DNA of 16,238 nucleotides from positions 1 to 16,238 of the forward strand of contig JARFRL010000387.1 in the NCBI GenBank assembly GCA_029287275.1. Direction: 5' to 3'. How positions within the stretch are numbered: the first letter of the stretch is position 1; every line of letters starts with the position of its first letter. Made by a program: the position numbers and the translations under genes. The notes beneath the pieces were generated by a model that saw only the letters and a program-made list of their open reading frames with translations, was not told where the DNA came from and searched no databases. Shown here one piece after another: positions 1 through 8,256 of the stretch. The stretch comes from Pontiella desulfatans (lineage in GTDB: Bacteria > Verrucomicrobiota > Kiritimatiellia > Kiritimatiellales > Pontiellaceae).

Positions 1-77
1 GTGTATGGATGGACGGCCATACATGGATCCGACAACCCGATTACACCGCATAAAAGTATGAATCGCCACTTCGCCAT
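1..77 (-). CDS. Possible N-terminus of an exported protein, cut by the window edge
   Basis: An ATG at 77 opens a frame that stays open to the left edge (25 full codons). The peptide reads like a Sec signal peptide: a basic start (MAKWR), a hydrophobic stretch (FILLCGVIGLS), then a Cys-Met-Ala end that would suit signal peptidase I cleavage before Val-His-Pro-Tyr. It lies on the same strand as all other genes and directly downstream of the small hydrolase, so it could be the next gene of the cluster. Against it: there is no clear Shine-Dalgarno sequence before the ATG, and 25 codons of open frame is weak evidence by itself. No function can be given. Confidence 0.35.
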   Translation of the reverse strand, partial: MAKWRFILLCGVIGLSDPCMAVHPY

Positions 78-371
78 TTGCACGCAACGTATCAGATCGG
101 CCGCGCGTTCCACAAAAGCATTCTCCGTTGGACTCGCGACAAGCGGGCGCGCGTAAATCTATTTTGGACGTTTGGTGAGCACGCTTAGCCGAACAGCGAC
201 ATGCTTTTGCACTGCTTGCGTTCACCAGCTCTTGAAACTGAACCGCCTCGCAAACTTGAACGGTTTTAAATGAGCGTTCTCGCGTTTTTTCGCCCCGACG
301 ACAATAGATTGGGTCGCGCGAAGCGGCTCGCCGTGTTCCTTGGGATTGATATACGCCCCGCGAATACGGTC
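78..371. other. Gene-poor gap downstream of the small hydrolase
   Basis: I see no convincing gene, tRNA or rho-independent terminator here. After the TAA of the upstream gene its frame stays open for 49 more codons (371-225, TGA at 222-224), but I do not regard this as coding. A loose inverted repeat, TGGTGA (173-178) with TCACCA (222-227), has a 43-base loop and no T-run on the minus-strand side, so it does not look like a terminator. Confidence 0.5.
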
Positions 372-3227
372 TTAGTCGCCGCTCTTCCACACAATACGGA
401 TGGCCTCTCCTTCGACCGCGCGGAAAACGACCAGGTTTTTCGACGCCGTGATTCCGAGCTTGAAAGGACCTTCACCGGAAACCGCGGGCGTTTCGAAAAT
501 CTTCACTTCCGCTTTGTCGGGCTCGGCCCGGTAAGTCGTTAGCCGCCCCTTTTCCAGAACGGAATAATACGGCCCGCCGGTGCGATCGCGATGCATGATC
601 GACTTCCAAAGCAGCGTTCTGTTCCGGGTTCTACCCGGAATGATCCCATGAAGAACCAACCGTCCATCGTCATTGATCTTCAGATCGCATTCCAAGCGCG
701 GAAAATCACGCCCGTCCGCGCCCGTCAGGCGCTCGCCCTCGTTCAGAATCACCTGGTGGACTTCATCCGCGGGGACCGCTTCCGAAGCGTTACCCGCGAG
801 GATTTCAATTTCCTGACGGCCGAATATGCCGGTCTCATCCTCAGCCGCGGCCAGCAGCCGCGCCGTCCCGGGTCTGATCGATTTCAGCAACTCGTCGGTT
901 GACCCGTCCCAGACATAGGCGCCGTTTCGCCGAGCGCCGTTCAACAACAGGCCGTTGAGGTAGAGCTTCACTTCCCGAACGCCGTCTCCGTCGCTCGCGG
1001 CCACCTCCACGCGGAGTTCCTGGTTCGCTGACAACCGCTCGCCATCTTTCAGGTTGGTGATCCGCACGTCTGGATAGTCGCCCTCGCGCGCCACGGCAAG
1101 GACTTCCTTTTTCACTTCCTCGAGAATCTGGTTCCAGTCCATGAAAGCGGTGCGGGCCATCAATTGCGGGTTGTACCGTGGCGCGGTGATCGCGGCGTAG
1201 GCCTCCCAACTCTTCACCGCGTTCTTCAAATGAGTCACGGCCTCGGCGTTGTACCGCTTTTGAGAAATGTCTTCGCGGAACGTAGCCAGCTTGGTCGCGC
1301 CGCGCGTTTTGGCGGCGTAGTAGCGTCCGAGATGGGCCATGCTTTCGATGTCGTCGAGGGTTTCCCGCAGCTCCGCGTCGCCGTCCGCTTGCTTTCGCAA
1401 GACCGGAAGCGCGTTGAGCGCGGTTTCGGCGTATCCATCCAACGCGTCCGCCACCTGGAACGGGCCGACCCCCTCCGGCGTTTTTCCCGCGGCGACGGCT
1501 ACGCCCCAATCCTTCACGGAAACATACCCGGAGCGCGGCAACGACATGTTCCACTCCTTGTCGAAATAGTACCTATCGATGGTCAAAAATCCTTTATTAT
1601 CGATGCAGCCCTCCGGCGCGATCATCGCGTCGTTGGGTTTCCAGCAGAGCGTGTTGATTTCCGGCACCACCTCGGAAACCGCCGCCCAGGCGTCGTAGAG
1701 CATCGCGCCGTTCACCCCGGGAAAGCGTTGTTGGAGCACGTCTTCCCAATAATCCCGGCCGAGCTCCGGGTTATAAGCCAGCTCGCCCCACATGCGGAAG
1801 CGATACCAGTGCTTGTCGATCTCCAGCTTTCCGGCCATGGCCGGATTCTTGGCGATCGTTTCGCGCGCCCAGACATAGCCGTCCGACCCCATGTAAAAAC
1901 CGGGCATCACGTCGAGCGGCATGTTCCGCAGATAGTCGCGCGCGTAGTCCGGGCTGCCCCAGCGCAGCACGAACAGGTCGTCGTTGCGCAAATTGAGCCA
2001 GCATGGCACGTTGAATTCCTCCACCTCGCGGCGGAACTGAATGTCGAAGAGCTTCGGATCCCGCGGGCCGTACATGTGCCCGATGATGTATTTAAAGCTG
2101 GTGTCGAATTGATCCGGAAATTCGGAGAAGGCTTCTTTGATGGGACCCAGCCCCGTCATGTGTCGACGGAAGATGAACCGAACCTTTCGGTCGGGTTGCT
2201 GTTCTTTCACATCCATGATGCCGCGGCCGTAGGTGTTGAACAGGAAGTTTTCAATCGAATACTTCCCCTTGATCTGGTTGTCCGCGTTTTCCCCCGCGGT
2301 GACGCCGATCCCGGCGATCTGCGGATAGGTCAGCAAGGTCTGGCGAACGCTCTGGCGGAGATAATCAATCGTGATGTCGTTGGTCTGATCCTCCGTGATT
2401 CCGTGTTTTCCCGTCGCGCCGAAGGTGAAAACGTTCCAGTGGAACAGATAGATTTCGATTCCGCGGTCGCCGGCGTAATTGAACACCTCGCGCCAGTGCT
2501 CGATCTTCTCGTCCATGGTCATTTTTTTGACCAGCCGCAGCACGCTCGCGTCATGTTCGAGCGTAAGGGCGCCGTCGCCGTTCTGATCGAGCTCCTGAAA
2601 CTTGTTTCTATATTCCGGCTTCAACAGGCCATCTTCGACCCGATAGACATCGTCCAACGCCACGTCGGGATAGTCGTCCAACTTGATGATGGAAGGATAC
2701 GGATGCGTGCTCCAAAGGCTCAGCACGTTGTAGCGATAGCGCGCCAGATCATCGAGATATGGTTTCCAGAAGCCCTCGAAATCCCAAACCGCCTCGATGT
2801 TTTTCTGCGCGTTGTCGCCCGTGTCATCATATGAAGGCGTGCGAACGTCCCAAGGGATATTGAACTTGATCCCGCGTTTTTTCACGAACGGCTCGCGTTT
2901 CAAGTTCTCGATCGGACGCCCCAGTCGGATCAGCTCCGCCACTTCGAGCCCGCCGTACATCGCGCCCGTCGCGTCCGAACCGACGACCTCCACCTCGTCG
3001 CGGCCCACCCTGCGAATCAGGAATCCTTCCGGCGCGGCGACGCCCGGCTTAACGATCAACGCGACGCGCGGATTTTCCCGCCCCGCCGCGCTCAGCGCGG
3101 CCTCGATTTCCCGCGCCGCGAACGACAGGCGCGGCACCCGCGCGTCATACGCCACCGAAGCCGCGGCGCGGCCCGGTTGCAGCACCCCCACAAGGCAAAA
3201 AAGCCATAAGACCGAACGTATTCTCAT
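372..3227 (-). CDS. Secreted glycoside hydrolase-like protein, alpha-glucuronidase/GH20-type N-domain plus TIM barrel (small paralogue)
   Basis: A 951-residue exported protein that probably cleaves a glycosidic bond in the periplasm or outside the cell. Residues 1-23 form a signal peptide ending in RAAA. Residues ~26-105 resemble the accessory N-domain of GH20/GH67 enzymes ('ATGAMYGG' near 88). From ~117 a predicted (beta/alpha)8 barrel follows; I place strands near 118, 166, 257, 306, 349, 378, 409 and 442. Acidic residues at strand ends are shared with the larger paralogue: Glu313 in GEN after strand 4, Asp416-Asp417 in RNDD after strand 7, Asp449 and Glu456 in GSDGYVWARE after strand 8. 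Glu313 is the likeliest general acid (inference). A calcium-loop-like insert (DQNGDGALTLE, from 214) sits between strands 2 and 3. A helical part (~580-710), an Ig-like domain (~720-812) and a C-terminal beta domain complete it. It lacks the CBM6 and other N-terminal modules of the paralogue. It is the last gene of the gntR-led run, 55 bases after the dehydrogenase. No exact GH family can be assigned. Confidence 0.85.
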   Translation of the reverse strand: MRIRSVLWLFCLVGVLQPGRAAASVAYDARVPRLSFAAREIEAALSAAGRENPRVALIVKPGVAAPEGFLIRRVGRDEVEVVGSDATGAMYGGLEVAELIRLGRPIENLKREPFVKKRGIKFNIPWDVRTPSYDDTGDNAQKNIEAVWDFEGFWKPYLDDLARYRYNVLSLWSTHPYPSIIKLDDYPDVALDDVYRVEDGLLKPEYRNKFQELDQNGDGALTLEHDASVLRLVKKMTMDEKIEHWREVFNYAGDRGIEIYLFHWNVFTFGATGKHGITEDQTNDITIDYLRQSVRQTLLTYPQIAGIGVTAGENADNQIKGKYSIENFLFNTYGRGIMDVKEQQPDRKVRFIFRRHMTGLGPIKEAFSEFPDQFDTSFKYIIGHMYGPRDPKLFDIQFRREVEEFNVPCWLNLRNDDLFVLRWGSPDYARDYLRNMPLDVMPGFYMGSDGYVWARETIAKNPAMAGKLEIDKHWYRFRMWGELAYNPELGRDYWEDVLQQRFPGVNGAMLYDAWAAVSEVVPEINTLCWKPNDAMIAPEGCIDNKGFLTIDRYYFDKEWNMSLPRSGYVSVKDWGVAVAAGKTPEGVGPFQVADALDGYAETALNALPVLRKQADGDAELRETLDDIESMAHLGRYYAAKTRGATKLATFREDISQKRYNAEAVTHLKNAVKSWEAYAAITAPRYNPQLMARTAFMDWNQILEEVKKEVLAVAREGDYPDVRITNLKDGERLSANQELRVEVAASDGDGVREVKLYLNGLLLNGARRNGAYVWDGSTDELLKSIRPGTARLLAAAEDETGIFGRQEIEILAGNASEAVPADEVHQVILNEGERLTGADGRDFPRLECDLKINDDGRLVLHGIIPGRTRNRTLLWKSIMHRDRTGGPYYSVLEKGRLTTYRAEPDKAEVKIFETPAVSGEGPFKLGITASKNLVVFRAVEGEAIRIVWKSGD

Positions 3228-3233
3228 TTTCAT

Positions 3234-3239
3234 CCTCTC
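3234..3239 (-). promoter_or_regulatory. Shine-Dalgarno that sets the start of the small hydrolase
   Basis: GAGAGG lies 6 bases before the ATG at 3227. The upstream in-frame candidates (GTG at 3251, ATG at 3248 and 3245) follow a C-rich stretch with no ribosome-binding sequence. Starting at 3227 also gives a normal signal peptide (MRIRSVLWLF...). Confidence 0.65.
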
Positions 3240-3282
3240 GAACATCATCACCGCGGGGGGGCTCGATAAACGGCGTTGAACA

Positions 3283-4551
3283 TCACAACGTTTTGATCAA
3301 TCCCAGGTCGCCGGTTTTCCCCGCGTCCAAAATCGGCCGCATGTATTCCTCGATCATTTCCGCGGACAACGGAATGGGCATGTTTTCGAGCTTCATTTTC
3401 AACTGGGGATTTTTCGCGGCGGTCAGCGCGCGTTCGATGTGCTCCTGCGAGAATCCGGGCACTTCACTGAGCGTGGTCGGAAAATCGACGGCGTTGGCGA
3501 AGTTGAAGAACGCGTTCGCGACGGCTTCGCCGAGTTCGCGGCCGGAAAGGTCGCTCGGATCCGCGGTCAAATAGCCGGCCTTCTTCAAGAGTTTGGCCAC
3601 CAGCTTCAGCGGCCCCTCAACGGCTGGCGCGTAGAAGACGGTGTAGTAGGGATTCATCATGGCGCAAGCCCGCCCGTGCGTCAGGATGTCCACCAGCGAG
3701 AAGCTGGTGAGATGTCCGCCGTTGGTGCCGCCGATCATGATCGCGTAGCCCCCCAGATCGGTCGCCAAACAAATCGCTTCGCGCGCCGTTTTGTCTTCCG
3801 GATTCGAGGTTAGCTTGGCCAGATTATCCACCACCAAACCAATACCGACTTCCGCGAGGGCGTACATCTGGTCATAGGTGTCGTTTCCAACGGAGCCGTA
3901 GAAGACTTCCAAGATGTGGGCGATGCCGTCGAGCGCGCCGTCAAGCGTCAGGGCGGCGGGCGCGCCGTGCGTTACCGTGTAGTCGAAGACCGGGAACGCG
4001 GGCACGATGGCTTCGTCGACGATCAGTTTCTTCTGTCCGCTGCCGACATCGGTGATGTTGGAGTATTTGGTCAGGTGCGCGGCCGACGAGGCCGCGGTCT
4101 GAATCGCGATGTGCGGAGTCAGAACTTTTCCGGTTTCTTCCAGTTTTTTAGAAACCAGACCCACGCCGAAGTAGTCTTCGATGTTGCCGCCCAGCGTTCG
4201 TAGCACTTCCGCCGCTTTCGCGGAATCGATGGTGCTGCCGCCGCCGAAACTGATGATCACATCGGGATCAGCCGCTTCCAGCTGTTCGCGGATACGGGCC
4301 AAATCCTCGAGGGGCGCGTTCGGGCGCGGGCCTTCGATCTCGGCGAGAAAGCTCAATCCCGCTTGCTGAACCGAGTCGCGGATGATTTTAAGAAAATCTT
4401 CAACCCCCGGGAACCAAGTATAAATAAACACCGGTTTCCTGCCGGCGCGGGCGGCCACTTGGCCGACATCTTTCAGGACCTCGTTGCCGAATAAATAATC
4501 GCCACCTTTAAATTCCTCGAGCAACCGGCGCGCTTGTTCAAATGATTCCAT
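3283..4551 (-). CDS. Iron-containing (group III) alcohol dehydrogenase
   Basis: A cytoplasmic NAD(P)-dependent oxidoreductase of the Fe-ADH superfamily, which interconverts alcohols or hydroxy-acids with the matching carbonyl compounds (FucO, GldA and hydroxyacid-oxoacid transhydrogenase are relatives). Seen directly: the nucleotide-binding GGGS motif at ~103-106 followed by TIDSAKA, and the metal-site pattern Asp208-x3-His212 (LDGIAH), His280 (GGH) and His292 (THGRA). About 422 residues, a normal length for the family. His280 and His292 are 12 apart, against 14 between the corresponding ligands of FucO as I recall them, so this is a divergent subfamily. AGGAG is 7 bases before the chosen ATG; another ATG one codon upstream has only 4 bases of spacing. 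It follows the LarA-type gene after 16 bases, so they are surely co-transcribed. The likely substrate is a hydroxy-acid or aldehyde related to the product of its neighbour (inference). Confidence 0.9.
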   Translation of the reverse strand: MESFEQARRLLEEFKGGDYLFGNEVLKDVGQVAARAGRKPVFIYTWFPGVEDFLKIIRDSVQQAGLSFLAEIEGPRPNAPLEDLARIREQLEAADPDVIISFGGGSTIDSAKAAEVLRTLGGNIEDYFGVGLVSKKLEETGKVLTPHIAIQTAASSAAHLTKYSNITDVGSGQKKLIVDEAIVPAFPVFDYTVTHGAPAALTLDGALDGIAHILEVFYGSVGNDTYDQMYALAEVGIGLVVDNLAKLTSNPEDKTAREAICLATDLGGYAIMIGGTNGGHLTSFSLVDILTHGRACAMMNPYYTVFYAPAVEGPLKLVAKLLKKAGYLTADPSDLSGRELGEAVANAFFNFANAVDFPTTLSEVPGFSQEHIERALTAAKNPQLKMKLENMPIPLSAEMIEEYMRPILDAGKTGDLGLIKTL

Positions 4552-4567
4552 CATCGTTCTCCTTAAT

Positions 4568-5995
4568 TTAGGGTTCTAAAATCGGTATGGCGTAAGGGCC
4601 TTCTTCAACAAAGGCCATGGTTGGCGGGCGTCCGTCCCACCTGGGATCGGACACCGCGTATTTAACGGCGTTTTGCATCATGACCCGCGCCCGTTCCAGC
4701 ATGGAGGTCGGCGCGTCGTCATCGGGCATCAGGTCGGTCCCAACCACGCCGGGAATAATCAGGGCCTGTTCGTCGGTGACCTGCGGCGCGCAGTAGACCA
4801 TTTTGTCAGCCCCGACTTTACGCAAGGGTTTGGCCCACATTTGGGGTTGCCACTGGTCTTTGGTAAAGACCCAATCCGCGTGCCGCATAATCGAAATGAA
4901 GGCTTCCGGCCCCAGGATCTTCAACAGATGGAGCACGGTGCGGTATTCAACTCCGCCAATCGTTTCTTCATCGAAGTTGTTGGCCAACATCAGGATATAG
5001 CCGGATTCTTTGACCGCCGGCATGGCGCCGACCGCGGCTTTGGCCACCTGATAGTGGTTGCGGCCGACATACGCGCCGTGGGTGATGACGATGTCGTAGG
5101 GCTCGGGGATCGGGATCGTCACGTAGGATTTGATGGCCTCGACGGCCGCTTGGTGCGCGGCTTCCAAATCGCCCGCGTAGAGACCGACTAGTTTCAGTTC
5201 ATGATTCAAGGTGACGTTGACCAGAAAATCGACGCCGACCGCGAGCGCCACTTCCAACGCTTCTTCATGACAGGGATTGCCATCCAGCACGAGGTTGGTC
5301 GCGTTTTCGTGCTCGAGAAAGTCCACTCCATGAAATTTGTGGAGCGTATGCGTATTGACCAACGCCGGACATACCCCTTTGCGACCACCGGACGCGCCGG
5401 CCATGAAATGACTTTCCACCAGCCCCGTGACGATTCGGACATCCGCTTCGAAGAACAGTTTGTTTAAACGCACTTCGGTTTTCTTGGAGGTGCGCGCGGC
5501 CAGAACCATCGATTCCATATCCTCGCAGTCATGATCCAGAATGCGGTATTGATCCACCACATCCCGTCCATACATATAGACGCGCTCCTCCAATGTGCTG
5601 GGCCGGTGCATTCCATTTCCGATGAGGATGGTGATGTGTTCGCGTTTCACGCCGGTCGCTTCAATCATGCCGAGCAAATTCGGCAGCACGCCATCGGGGC
5701 CTTTATAGGGAATGGGACGGGTGATGTCCGAAACAGTCACGCAAACGCGCGACTCTTCGGGCGGTTTTTCCTTCGACGCGATAATCTCGGCGAGGGTCGG
5801 CGATTGGATTGGATGGCTCAGGCCGTGCCGGATCTCAGCCTCCTTGAGCACGTCGGCATCCGGCGAGCCCATGCGAAGCAGGTCGCATCCGCGGGGAACT
5901 TGAATATTGACGTGGTCATCGCCAAAGGGAATGGAGAGCTCATCCCAACCGGTGGTGTCGCACCGCTCGAGTCGTTGTTTAATGGCACTGTTCAT
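4568..5995 (-). CDS. larA: LarA-family nickel-pincer 2-hydroxyacid racemase/epimerase
   Basis: A 475-residue protein of the LarA family, which inverts C2 of 2-hydroxycarboxylates by hydride transfer using a covalently bound nickel-pincer (NPN) cofactor. All residues known to matter in Lactobacillus plantarum LarA can be matched: Asp90 and Arg93 (SDITRP; D72/R75 there), His130 (NGMH; H108), His196 (ESHF; H174), Lys206 (GGRKG; K184, the cofactor attachment), His222 (KFH; H200), Lys319 (K298) and Trp382 (DQW; W358). The first six keep offsets of +18 or +22 from the reference. It should therefore be active, but other family members act on malate, gluconate or further hydroxy-acids, so lactate is not proven. 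NPN synthesis needs LarB, LarC and LarE, which are not in the window. The ATG is 4 bases after the stop of the transporter gene and has only a weak Shine-Dalgarno, which suggests translational coupling. Confidence 0.9.
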   Translation of the reverse strand: MNSAIKQRLERCDTTGWDELSIPFGDDHVNIQVPRGCDLLRMGSPDADVLKEAEIRHGLSHPIQSPTLAEIIASKEKPPEESRVCVTVSDITRPIPYKGPDGVLPNLLGMIEATGVKREHITILIGNGMHRPSTLEERVYMYGRDVVDQYRILDHDCEDMESMVLAARTSKKTEVRLNKLFFEADVRIVTGLVESHFMAGASGGRKGVCPALVNTHTLHKFHGVDFLEHENATNLVLDGNPCHEEALEVALAVGVDFLVNVTLNHELKLVGLYAGDLEAAHQAAVEAIKSYVTIPIPEPYDIVITHGAYVGRNHYQVAKAAVGAMPAVKESGYILMLANNFDEETIGGVEYRTVLHLLKILGPEAFISIMRHADWVFTKDQWQPQMWAKPLRKVGADKMVYCAPQVTDEQALIIPGVVGTDLMPDDDAPTSMLERARVMMQNAVKYAVSDPRWDGRPPTMAFVEEGPYAIPILEP

Positions 5996-5999
5996 AGAC

Positions 6000-7436
6000 T
6001 TAAATCTTGGTTCCGAAAAATTGAACTAAGATACCGCACAGGATAATCACGAATCCTCCGCCGATACTGGTTGAGAAACGAGCGAAAGGCATCAGGGCCA
6101 TTCTGCGCGCGGCGGAGAGCACGGCCACATCGCCCGTGCCCCCCATGTTGGCCATGCAAAGTCCGGCCGTGATGGCTGACTCAACGAAATTGAATCCCAC
6201 CAGGCGTCCGGCGAAGCCGGCTCCGATGATGGAGGCGAAAACGACGACCGCGCACAGCACGACATACACGGGGGTGATCGCGTTGATGACCGCGTTCAAG
6301 TCCGTGAAGACGATGCCGATGGCCAGCAAGATGATGCCGGTAAAGGCTTTTACGATGAAACGGAACCAGGAATAGCAGGCCACGATGATGTATTCCGGGA
6401 CGATATTGGATATTTTGAAGGTCGCGACCGCGATAATCATCCAGGCGAGCTGATGCACCGCGGGAACGAAATGATTGAGCACTTTGCCTAGCGCGAAGAA
6501 CGCCGTGGAGACGGCCAGTCCGATCACCAGATTCCATACGGTCATACTCACTTCGGGTTCCACGTTCTTGATGTTGGAATCTTTCAGGATTTCACCCTCA
6601 CCACTCAGGCTGGGATATTTTTGTCCGACCTTATCCAACAGCCCCGCGGCGATAATGGCGAAAATATTTCCAAGCGCCAGCGCGGGCACGAAGGCGGAAA
6701 GGATTTCCTTCATGTCCTGTCCGGTAATGTCGTGGATGACCTGCGCCATGGGCACGGCCCCCCCTCCCATGCCGCCACCGAGGATGGGAAAGGCGACCTT
6801 GAAAACGCTCTCCTTGAAGCCATAGCCCATGATGCCGCCCGCGATCGCGGACAGCCCGCAGCAAGCCAGAATGCAACCCGAAAGGGGCACGGCGTATCGC
6901 AGCCCCGCCTTGACCAGCAGCTTGCCGTTGATGCCGAAGATGGCGCCGGCGATCAAACCGCAGATGTAAAAGTTCAGGAAGTTGGTTCCTGAACTTTTCA
7001 GCGCGCCGAGGGAATCGCCGATCTTCAGGTCCCGCCCGGTCTCCGCGTTAACCACGTCGATCACTTTCGCCGGATCGTCTTTCAGAATCAGCTCGGCGTG
7101 GATTTCGTTTTTAGGCGCGTTTCGCATGAACGCGGAAAAATTATCCACCGACTTCTGGGGGATGATTCCGAAGTAGACCAGACTCGCTCCGAAAAAAATC
7201 AGGAGGAGTGGGGAACCGCCCAGCCAGTCTTTCAAAATCGGAATTTTCGTCCCGACTTTTTCAAGAATCAACGCCAATGGCAACAGGCAACACATACCGC
7301 CGATCATACCGGCTGGCAGCACGCCTAGATAGAGGGCCAGCGCGGCGATGCCCAGCACCAGAAACACCGGAAGGCGCATGAACTTCGCGTAGTGTTCATC
7401 TATTCTTTCTGCTTTCGTTTCGCCCTTTTCACTCAT
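6000..7436 (-). CDS. 2-hydroxycarboxylate transporter (2-HCT/CitS family)
   Basis: A cytoplasmic-membrane secondary carrier of the 2-HCT family (CitS, CimH, MleP), which moves citrate, malate or lactate by cation symport or exchange. Seen directly: many hydrophobic segments and the two signature re-entrant-loop motifs in the two halves, GGGMGGGAVP at ~220-229 and MANMGGTGDVAVL at ~428-440, followed by RRMALMPFARFS, which closely resembles the CitS C-terminal signature. About 478 residues. Odd point: a hydrophilic stretch at ~100-150 with many charged residues separates two membrane segments where I recall only a short loop in CitS. The ATG at 7436 is chosen because GAGGAG lies 9 bases upstream; the TTG at 7445 would abut that sequence. 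It sits 32 bases after gntR and 4 bases before larA. The substrate is probably the hydroxy-acid handled by the LarA enzyme (inference). Confidence 0.9.
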   Translation of the reverse strand: MSEKGETKAERIDEHYAKFMRLPVFLVLGIAALALYLGVLPAGMIGGMCCLLPLALILEKVGTKIPILKDWLGGSPLLLIFFGASLVYFGIIPQKSVDNFSAFMRNAPKNEIHAELILKDDPAKVIDVVNAETGRDLKIGDSLGALKSSGTNFLNFYICGLIAGAIFGINGKLLVKAGLRYAVPLSGCILACCGLSAIAGGIMGYGFKESVFKVAFPILGGGMGGGAVPMAQVIHDITGQDMKEILSAFVPALALGNIFAIIAAGLLDKVGQKYPSLSGEGEILKDSNIKNVEPEVSMTVWNLVIGLAVSTAFFALGKVLNHFVPAVHQLAWMIIAVATFKISNIVPEYIIVACYSWFRFIVKAFTGIILLAIGIVFTDLNAVINAITPVYVVLCAVVVFASIIGAGFAGRLVGFNFVESAITAGLCMANMGGTGDVAVLSAARRMALMPFARFSTSIGGGFVIILCGILVQFFGTKI

Positions 7437-7445
7437 TTCGCCCAA

Positions 7446-7451
7446 CTCCTC
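7446..7451 (-). promoter_or_regulatory. Shine-Dalgarno deciding the transporter start
   Basis: GAGGAG ends 9 bases before the ATG at 7436. The in-frame TTG at 7445 follows it directly with no spacer and so cannot use it. Confidence 0.6.
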
Positions 7452-7468
7452 GTTTCGGTCCGTTTGTT

Positions 7469-8197
7469 TTAAATATTCACGTCGATCTTGAATTCAGATT
7501 TCAGTTTGCTGGATACATCTAGAATATGTTCCTTCATCAGCTTTTCGGCCTGATCCGGTGATTGATCGCGGACGGCTTCAAAAATGCGTTGGTGATGCTT
7601 GATCGCGCGCTCCGGCGTTCCCGGGATTTTGTTGAAATCCTCGAGGAACCGAACCAGAATCTCGCGCAAGACGTCGATAATCTGCTTAAGCACGCGGTTT
7701 TTGGACATTTCCGCGAGCTGGATATGGAAGTCGTAGTCCGCCTTGACAACAGCCTTGATATCCTTGTTCCGCATGCCGTCATCCATGGCTGTAATCGTCC
7801 GCCCAAGCTTGCTGATGGATTCCTCGTCCGCGTTTTTGGCGGCCAACCGCGTGACGGCGGCTTCGATATGGTATCGAGCTTCCATCAATTCGCGCATGGT
7901 TTTCGCGTCGAGTTGCATGGTGCCAAGGATCGGGCGCATGACCGTCGACATGTCCGGCGTCTGAACAATGGTTCCCCGACCCTGATAGCTTCGGATCAGA
8001 CCAAGAGACGAGAGCTTGTTGAACGCTTCGCGAAGAACCGTTCGGGAGACCTCCATTTCTTTGGCCAAGGCATCTTGGGTCGGCATTAGTTTATCGACTT
8101 CGTAGGTTCCGTCCAAAATGCGATCGCGCAACACGTCAAAAACCATCTCGACGAGGTTTCCGCGTTTGAAGCTGGGCAAAGTTTTTTCCGTTTTCAT
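7469..8197 (-). CDS. GntR-family regulator, FadR/FCD subfamily
   Basis: A DNA-binding transcription regulator of about 242 residues. An N-terminal winged helix-turn-helix (~12-78) has the family core 'MPTQDALAKEMEVSRTVLREA' style sequence and the wing 'SYQGRGTIV'. The C-terminal FCD domain (~100-228) keeps the metal-ligand set: Asp154 and His158 (DYDFH), His202 (HHQRIF) and His224 (KEH). FCD regulators usually bind a carboxylate or sugar-acid effector through this metal, which suits the transporter and racemase genes behind it. First gene of the run; an inverted repeat lying over its own promoter suggests autoregulation and control of the whole cluster. The ATG at 8197 is preferred, with AGGA 10 bases upstream; a TTG two codons earlier (8203), only 4 bases after AGGA, is the alternative. 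The effector cannot be named. Confidence 0.9.
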   Translation of the reverse strand: MKTEKTLPSFKRGNLVEMVFDVLRDRILDGTYEVDKLMPTQDALAKEMEVSRTVLREAFNKLSSLGLIRSYQGRGTIVQTPDMSTVMRPILGTMQLDAKTMRELMEARYHIEAAVTRLAAKNADEESISKLGRTITAMDDGMRNKDIKAVVKADYDFHIQLAEMSKNRVLKQIIDVLREILVRFLEDFNKIPGTPERAIKHHQRIFEAVRDQSPDQAEKLMKEHILDVSSKLKSEFKIDVNI

Positions 8198-8232
8198 ATT
8201 CAAAGGGTCCTGATTTTTAAGCGTGCAGCCGG

Positions 8233-8256
8233 CATTTATAATACATCCTATAAATG
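8233..8256. promoter_or_regulatory. Candidate GntR operator: perfect 8-8-8 inverted repeat
   Basis: CATTTATA (8233-8240) and TATAAATG (8249-8256) are exact reverse complements around an 8-base centre. The site lies about 36-59 bases before the gntR ATG in an AT-rich pocket within GC-rich surroundings and overlaps the proposed -10 box and spacer. Binding by the adjacent regulator is an inference; the sequence is not the classical FadR operator. Confidence 0.5.

Noticed and set aside
2..23. Inverted repeat TGTATGG-N8-CCATACA, with the same 8-base centre as the gntR operator candidate.
   Set aside because: The arm sequence is unrelated to the gntR repeat, it may lie inside a coding frame, and a 7-base repeat can occur by chance.
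241..267. Short inverted repeat AACCG...CGGTTTT as a possible terminator.
   Set aside because: The stem is only 5 base pairs with a 15-base loop, and the T-run is on the plus strand, opposite to the direction of transcription.
222..371. In-frame continuation of 49 codons after the TAA of the small hydrolase, which might indicate a recent stop mutation.
   Set aside because: The paralogue also ends within about ten residues of the same conserved Trp, so the family does not need an extension, and 49 open codons are common in GC-rich DNA.
1164..2834. Long plus-strand open frame of 556 codons opposite the small hydrolase.
   Set aside because: It is antisense to a gene with clear signal peptide, domain pattern and paralogue; its composition (rich in His, Arg, Val) is that of a mirror frame in GC-rich DNA.
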